Source of the DNA: JAEUIX01 sp964611125 | GTDB lineage: Bacteria; Planctomycetota; Phycisphaerae; Phycisphaerales; UBA1924 | NCBI GenBank assembly: GCA_964611125.1 | Contig: CAZSZO010000020.1 | Location: 10,962-74,961 of the forward strand | Direction: 5' to 3' | Length of the DNA: 64,000 nucleotides | Shown: piece by piece, positions 61,545 to 64,000 of the stretch | How the letters are laid out: each line of letters begins with the position of its first letter | How positions within the stretch are numbered: the first letter of the stretch is position 1 | Made by a program: the position numbers and the translations under genes | The notes under the pieces: model-generated | What the model was told of the DNA's origin: nothing | The model's database searches: none | The model's input: the letters and a program-made list of their open reading frames with translations, nothing else

Positions 61545-62657
61545 TCAAGCCTTGGTCGGGGCGGCGGCCGCCATGCGGTGGTCGTACTGCTCGCTGTAGA
61601 ACTTGCGGTACTCGCCGGACTTGACGTTCTTCCACCACGTGGGGTTCTCGCGGTACCAGGCGACGGTCGCCGCGAGGGCGTCGGGCCAGGCGGAGCGGGT
61701 GGGCTTCCACCCGAGCTCGCGGGCGATCTTGGTGGCGTCGATGGCGTAGCGGCGGTCGTGGCCGGGGCGATCGGGGACGCGCCGGATGCGCTCCTCACCG
61801 CAGCCGACGAGCTTGAGCAGGGTGTGGGTGAGGTCGACGTTGGAACGCTCGTTGTTGCCGCCGACGTTGTAGACCTCGCCGGAGCGGCCCTTTTCAAGGA
61901 CGGTCAGCAGGGCCTCGCAGTGGTCCTCGACATGGAGCCAGTCACGGACATTGAGGCCGTCGCCGTAGAGGGGCACCTGCTGGCCCTCGAGCAGGTTGGT
62001 GACAAAGAGCGGGATGACCTTCTCGGGGAACTGGTAGGGGCCGAAGTTGTTGGAGCAGCGCGTCATCAGCAGGTCGAGATGAAACGTGTGATTCCAGGCC
62101 CGCACCAGGCAATCGCTGGCGCATTTGCTCGCGGCGTACGGGCTGTTGGGGGCCAGCGGGGTGTCTTCGGTGAACAGCAGCTCGGGGCGGTCGAGCGGCA
62201 GCGAGCCGTAGACCTCGTCAGTGCTGACGTGGAGCATGCGAGGCGGGGGCCTGCGCTCGGCGGGGCTCAGCGATTGGGCCTCCACCTGGAGCTTGCGGAG
62301 CGCGTCGAGGATGACCTGCGTGCCGCCCACGTTGGTCCGGATGAACGGGCTGGCGTCCAGGATCGAACGATCGACGTGGCTCTCGGCGGCGAGATGCATG
62401 ACGCCGTCACACTCGCGGATAAGCCGCTGGACCAGCTCCGCGTCGCAGATGTCGCCGCGGACGAAGGTGTAGCGGGGGTCGCCCTCGAGATCGCGGAGGT
62501 TCTCAGGATTGCCGGAATAGGTGAGCAGGTCGAGGTTGGTCACGCGGACGCCGGGGCGGTGCTTGAGGACGAAGCGCACCAGGTTTGAGCCGATGAACCC
62601 GCTGCCGCCGGTGATCAGGATGTGCTTGAACTGGTGGGTGACGGGGGTGGTGGACAT
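61545..62657 (-). CDS. rmlB: dTDP-glucose 4,6-dehydratase
   Basis: A 370-aa SDR enzyme. GGSGFIGSNLVR is the NAD site, HLAAESHVDRSI and STDEVYGSL follow, and YAASKCASD holds the catalytic Tyr-Lys. It makes dTDP-4-keto-6-deoxyglucose for rhamnose. ATG 62657 has AAGGAA about 7 bp upstream. It lies 79 bp after rmlD. Confidence 0.96.
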   Translation of the reverse strand: MSTTPVTHQFKHILITGGSGFIGSNLVRFVLKHRPGVRVTNLDLLTYSGNPENLRDLEGDPRYTFVRGDICDAELVQRLIRECDGVMHLAAESHVDRSILDASPFIRTNVGGTQVILDALRKLQVEAQSLSPAERRPPPRMLHVSTDEVYGSLPLDRPELLFTEDTPLAPNSPYAASKCASDCLVRAWNHTFHLDLLMTRCSNNFGPYQFPEKVIPLFVTNLLEGQQVPLYGDGLNVRDWLHVEDHCEALLTVLEKGRSGEVYNVGGNNERSNVDLTHTLLKLVGCGEERIRRVPDRPGHDRRYAIDATKIARELGWKPTRSAWPDALAATVAWYRENPTWWKNVKSGEYRKFYSEQYDHRMAAAAPTKA

Positions 62658-62736
62658 GGGCGTTCCTTGTCGTGGCGGGGCTGCGGGCGATGCGCCGGGA
62701 GCGGGTGGGTGGCGGGCGGGGGGGCCGGAGGCGGGG

Positions 62737-63651
62737 TCAGGGTTCCAGGCGCGCCAGCACATCGGCGAGCGCGGCGGGCCAGGGAGTCATGGGGCCGATG
62801 AGCGATTCAGTCGGGGCGAGGTCGAGCACGCTGTAAGCGGGCCGGCGGGCGGGGCGGGGGAACTCGGCCGTGGTGCAGGGCTGGACGTCGGCGCGCCCCC
62901 CACTGCCGGCCACGATCTGGCGGGCGAAGTCGAACCAAGTGCATTCGCCGCCATCAGTGGCGTGCAGGAGGCCGCGGGCCCCGCGGGAGAGCAAGGCCAG
63001 CGTGGTGCGAGCGAGGTGCTCGGCGGACGTGGGCCTGCCGCGCTGGTCGCTGACGACTTTGAGGAGGGGCTTCTCACGGCCAAGGCGAGCGATGGTGCGG
63101 ACAAAGTTGGTCCCCCAGGGGGCGTAGAGCCAGCTGGTGCGCAGGATGAGGTGGTCGCAGCCGGAGGCGCGGATCGCCTCTTCGCCGGCCGCCTTGGTGC
63201 GGCCGTAGGCGTTGAGGGGCTGAAGCGGGCCATCCACCGGGTAGGGCGCTTGGGCCTGACCGCTGAAGACGTAATCGGTGCTGAAGTGGACCAGTACGGC
63301 CGGCGCGCCGGGCTGGCCCCACTGGCGGGTCGCCCGCGCGAGGTTTGCGGGGCCCTCGCCGTTGGCGAGCAGGGCGGCGGGCTCGTCGGCCTCAGCGCCG
63401 TCGACGTTGGTCCACGCCGAGCAGTTGATCACGGTGCGGGGGCGGACCTTCTCGAACACGGCCTGCACCATGTCCGGGCGGGTGATGTCAAGCTCAGTGC
63501 GACCGGGGGCGGAGTAGGACTGGTCGGTGGCGGCGAAAGCCTGCCGGAAAGCCCGGCCCAGCATGCCCGAACCGCCTACCAGCAGGACGGGCGCGGCGAG
63601 GGGCGGGGTCATCGGGGTCATCGCATGGCCCGGCGCTGGCGCAGCGGTCAT
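62737..63651 (-). CDS. rmlD: dTDP-4-dehydrorhamnose reductase
   Basis: A 304-aa SDR enzyme, the last step to dTDP-L-rhamnose. GGSGMLGRAFRQ is the NAD(P) site, VHFSTDYVFSG carries the Ser and YGRTKAAGE the Tyr-Lys. The first 20 residues are extra before the Rossmann fold. Start overlaps the rmlC stop by ATGA. Confidence 0.94.
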   Translation of the reverse strand: MTAAPAPGHAMTPMTPPLAAPVLLVGGSGMLGRAFRQAFAATDQSYSAPGRTELDITRPDMVQAVFEKVRPRTVINCSAWTNVDGAEADEPAALLANGEGPANLARATRQWGQPGAPAVLVHFSTDYVFSGQAQAPYPVDGPLQPLNAYGRTKAAGEEAIRASGCDHLILRTSWLYAPWGTNFVRTIARLGREKPLLKVVSDQRGRPTSAEHLARTTLALLSRGARGLLHATDGGECTWFDFARQIVAGSGGRADVQPCTTAEFPRPARRPAYSVLDLAPTESLIGPMTPWPAALADVLARLEP

Positions 63652-64000
63652 CGGTGCACAACCGCCCAGGGGAAGCCGGTGACGCTGTCGTGGGCGCGGC
63701 GATCTTCATCGGGGGCCGCGGCGTTGTACGCGTGCGTGACGTAGTAAAAGAGCCCGGCCGGCTCGTTGCCGACGGTGGCGACGCCGTGCCAGAGCGGGGG
63801 CGGGATGATCACGATGGCGGGGCGGCGGTCGCCGATGACGGAGGTCCAGGCTCGCCCGTCCTGCTCGCGGAAGACGCCAACCTTGAGCAGGCCGGTGAGG
63901 CCGATCCAGAAGTCGGTCTGCTTGGCGTGCCGATGCCAGGCCTTGACGACGCCCGGGAACGTGACGGAGTAGTTCACCTGCCCCTCGGGCGACATGACGC
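63648..64000 (-). CDS. rmlC: dTDP-4-dehydrorhamnose 3,5-epimerase family (5' end outside window)
   Basis: The C-terminal 117 codons of a cupin-fold epimerase: FPGVVKAWHRHAKQTDFWIG carries the active-site His region, then IPPPLWHGVATVG. The frame is open to the window edge, so the true start lies beyond 64000; the ATG at 63995 is internal by family length. RmlC inverts C3 and C5 of the keto sugar. Sequence is of the divergent, FdtA/RmlC-like sort, so the exact reaction is likely but not certain. Confidence 0.85.
   Translation of the reverse strand, partial: VMSPEGQVNYSVTFPGVVKAWHRHAKQTDFWIGLTGLLKVGVFREQDGRAWTSVIGDRRPAIVIIPPPLWHGVATVGNEPAGLFYYVTHAYNAAAPDEDRRAHDSVTGFPWAVVHR

Overview
The window reads as about 64 kb of a GC-rich (roughly 70% G+C) chromosome from a planctomycete, most likely class Phycisphaerae. 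Evidence for this: four proteins carry the C-terminal two-repeat 'GC-type' dockerin (DPDDLSDYI-like repeats ending in Gly/Cys), a DUF1800/DUF1501 pair sits together, there are PEP-CTERM-like tails (Pro-Ser/Ala, hydrophobic stretch, Arg cluster), a type III glutamine synthetase, a CPSCDYDLRG zinc-ribbon protein, a degraded ECF sigma factor of planctomycete type, and Tat-exported Gfo/Idh and sugar-isomerase paralogues. The taxon is an inference from gene content; no rRNA is present. I see no phage, insertion sequence, integrase, CRISPR array or defence island.

Layout. 1-5.6 kb: tail of a dockerin protein, a saccharopine-dehydrogenase-like enzyme, then an ABC ATPase with a large membrane protein. 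5.8-12.5 kb: a 919-aa dockerin protein, an HTH protein, glutamine synthetase III with a clear terminator, a lipoprotein and a tRNA-Ile2(CAU). 12.5-20 kb: a sugar-binding protein and permease without their ATPase, an M36 metalloprotease with a dockerin, and an M20 peptidase. 20-23.7 kb: a DUF1080 lipoprotein facing two Tat-type sugar enzymes, then an XRE protein with a fresh-looking 12-bp duplication in its helix-turn-helix. 23.7-34.4 kb: S9 peptidase, thioredoxin, a frameshifted small membrane protein, S41 protease-TsaD, a GGQ release-factor-like protein, two cyclophilins, and an arginase-family protein coupled to HutI.

34.4-43.5 kb: a zinc-ribbon membrane protein and a STAS protein, then the information-processing cluster nusA-infB-DUF503-rbfA-(HhH-like)-yebC. 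This cluster lacks rimP and is preceded by a terminator-like leader. 43.5-51 kb: RibD, an RNase HII-like protein, a cupredoxin, then DUF1800-DUF1501-dockerin protein. 51.3-54.6 kb: a periplasmic amino-acid/amide-type binding protein directly upstream of a chemoreceptor, with no transporter. 54.7-56.8 kb: a PEP-CTERM-like protein, a junction of two gene fragments, and a GNAT acetyltransferase. 56.8-64 kb: the sdhC-sdhA-sdhB operon under a near-consensus promoter, a NusG/RfaH-like factor, and the dTDP-rhamnose genes rmlB, rmlD and rmlC, the last running off the window.

The most interesting points are: the recurring GC-dockerin family with no visible partner; the possible periplasmic sugar-oxidation/3-keto-sugar module; the binding-protein/chemoreceptor pair; the sigma-factor/PEP-CTERM fragment junction; the frameshift at about 26,655; the 12-bp duplication in the XRE gene; shared palindromic (REP-like) elements; and period-8 tandem repeats in three unrelated gaps. 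I found no clear-cut new multi-gene system, and most of the window is ordinary planctomycete housekeeping and secretion biology.
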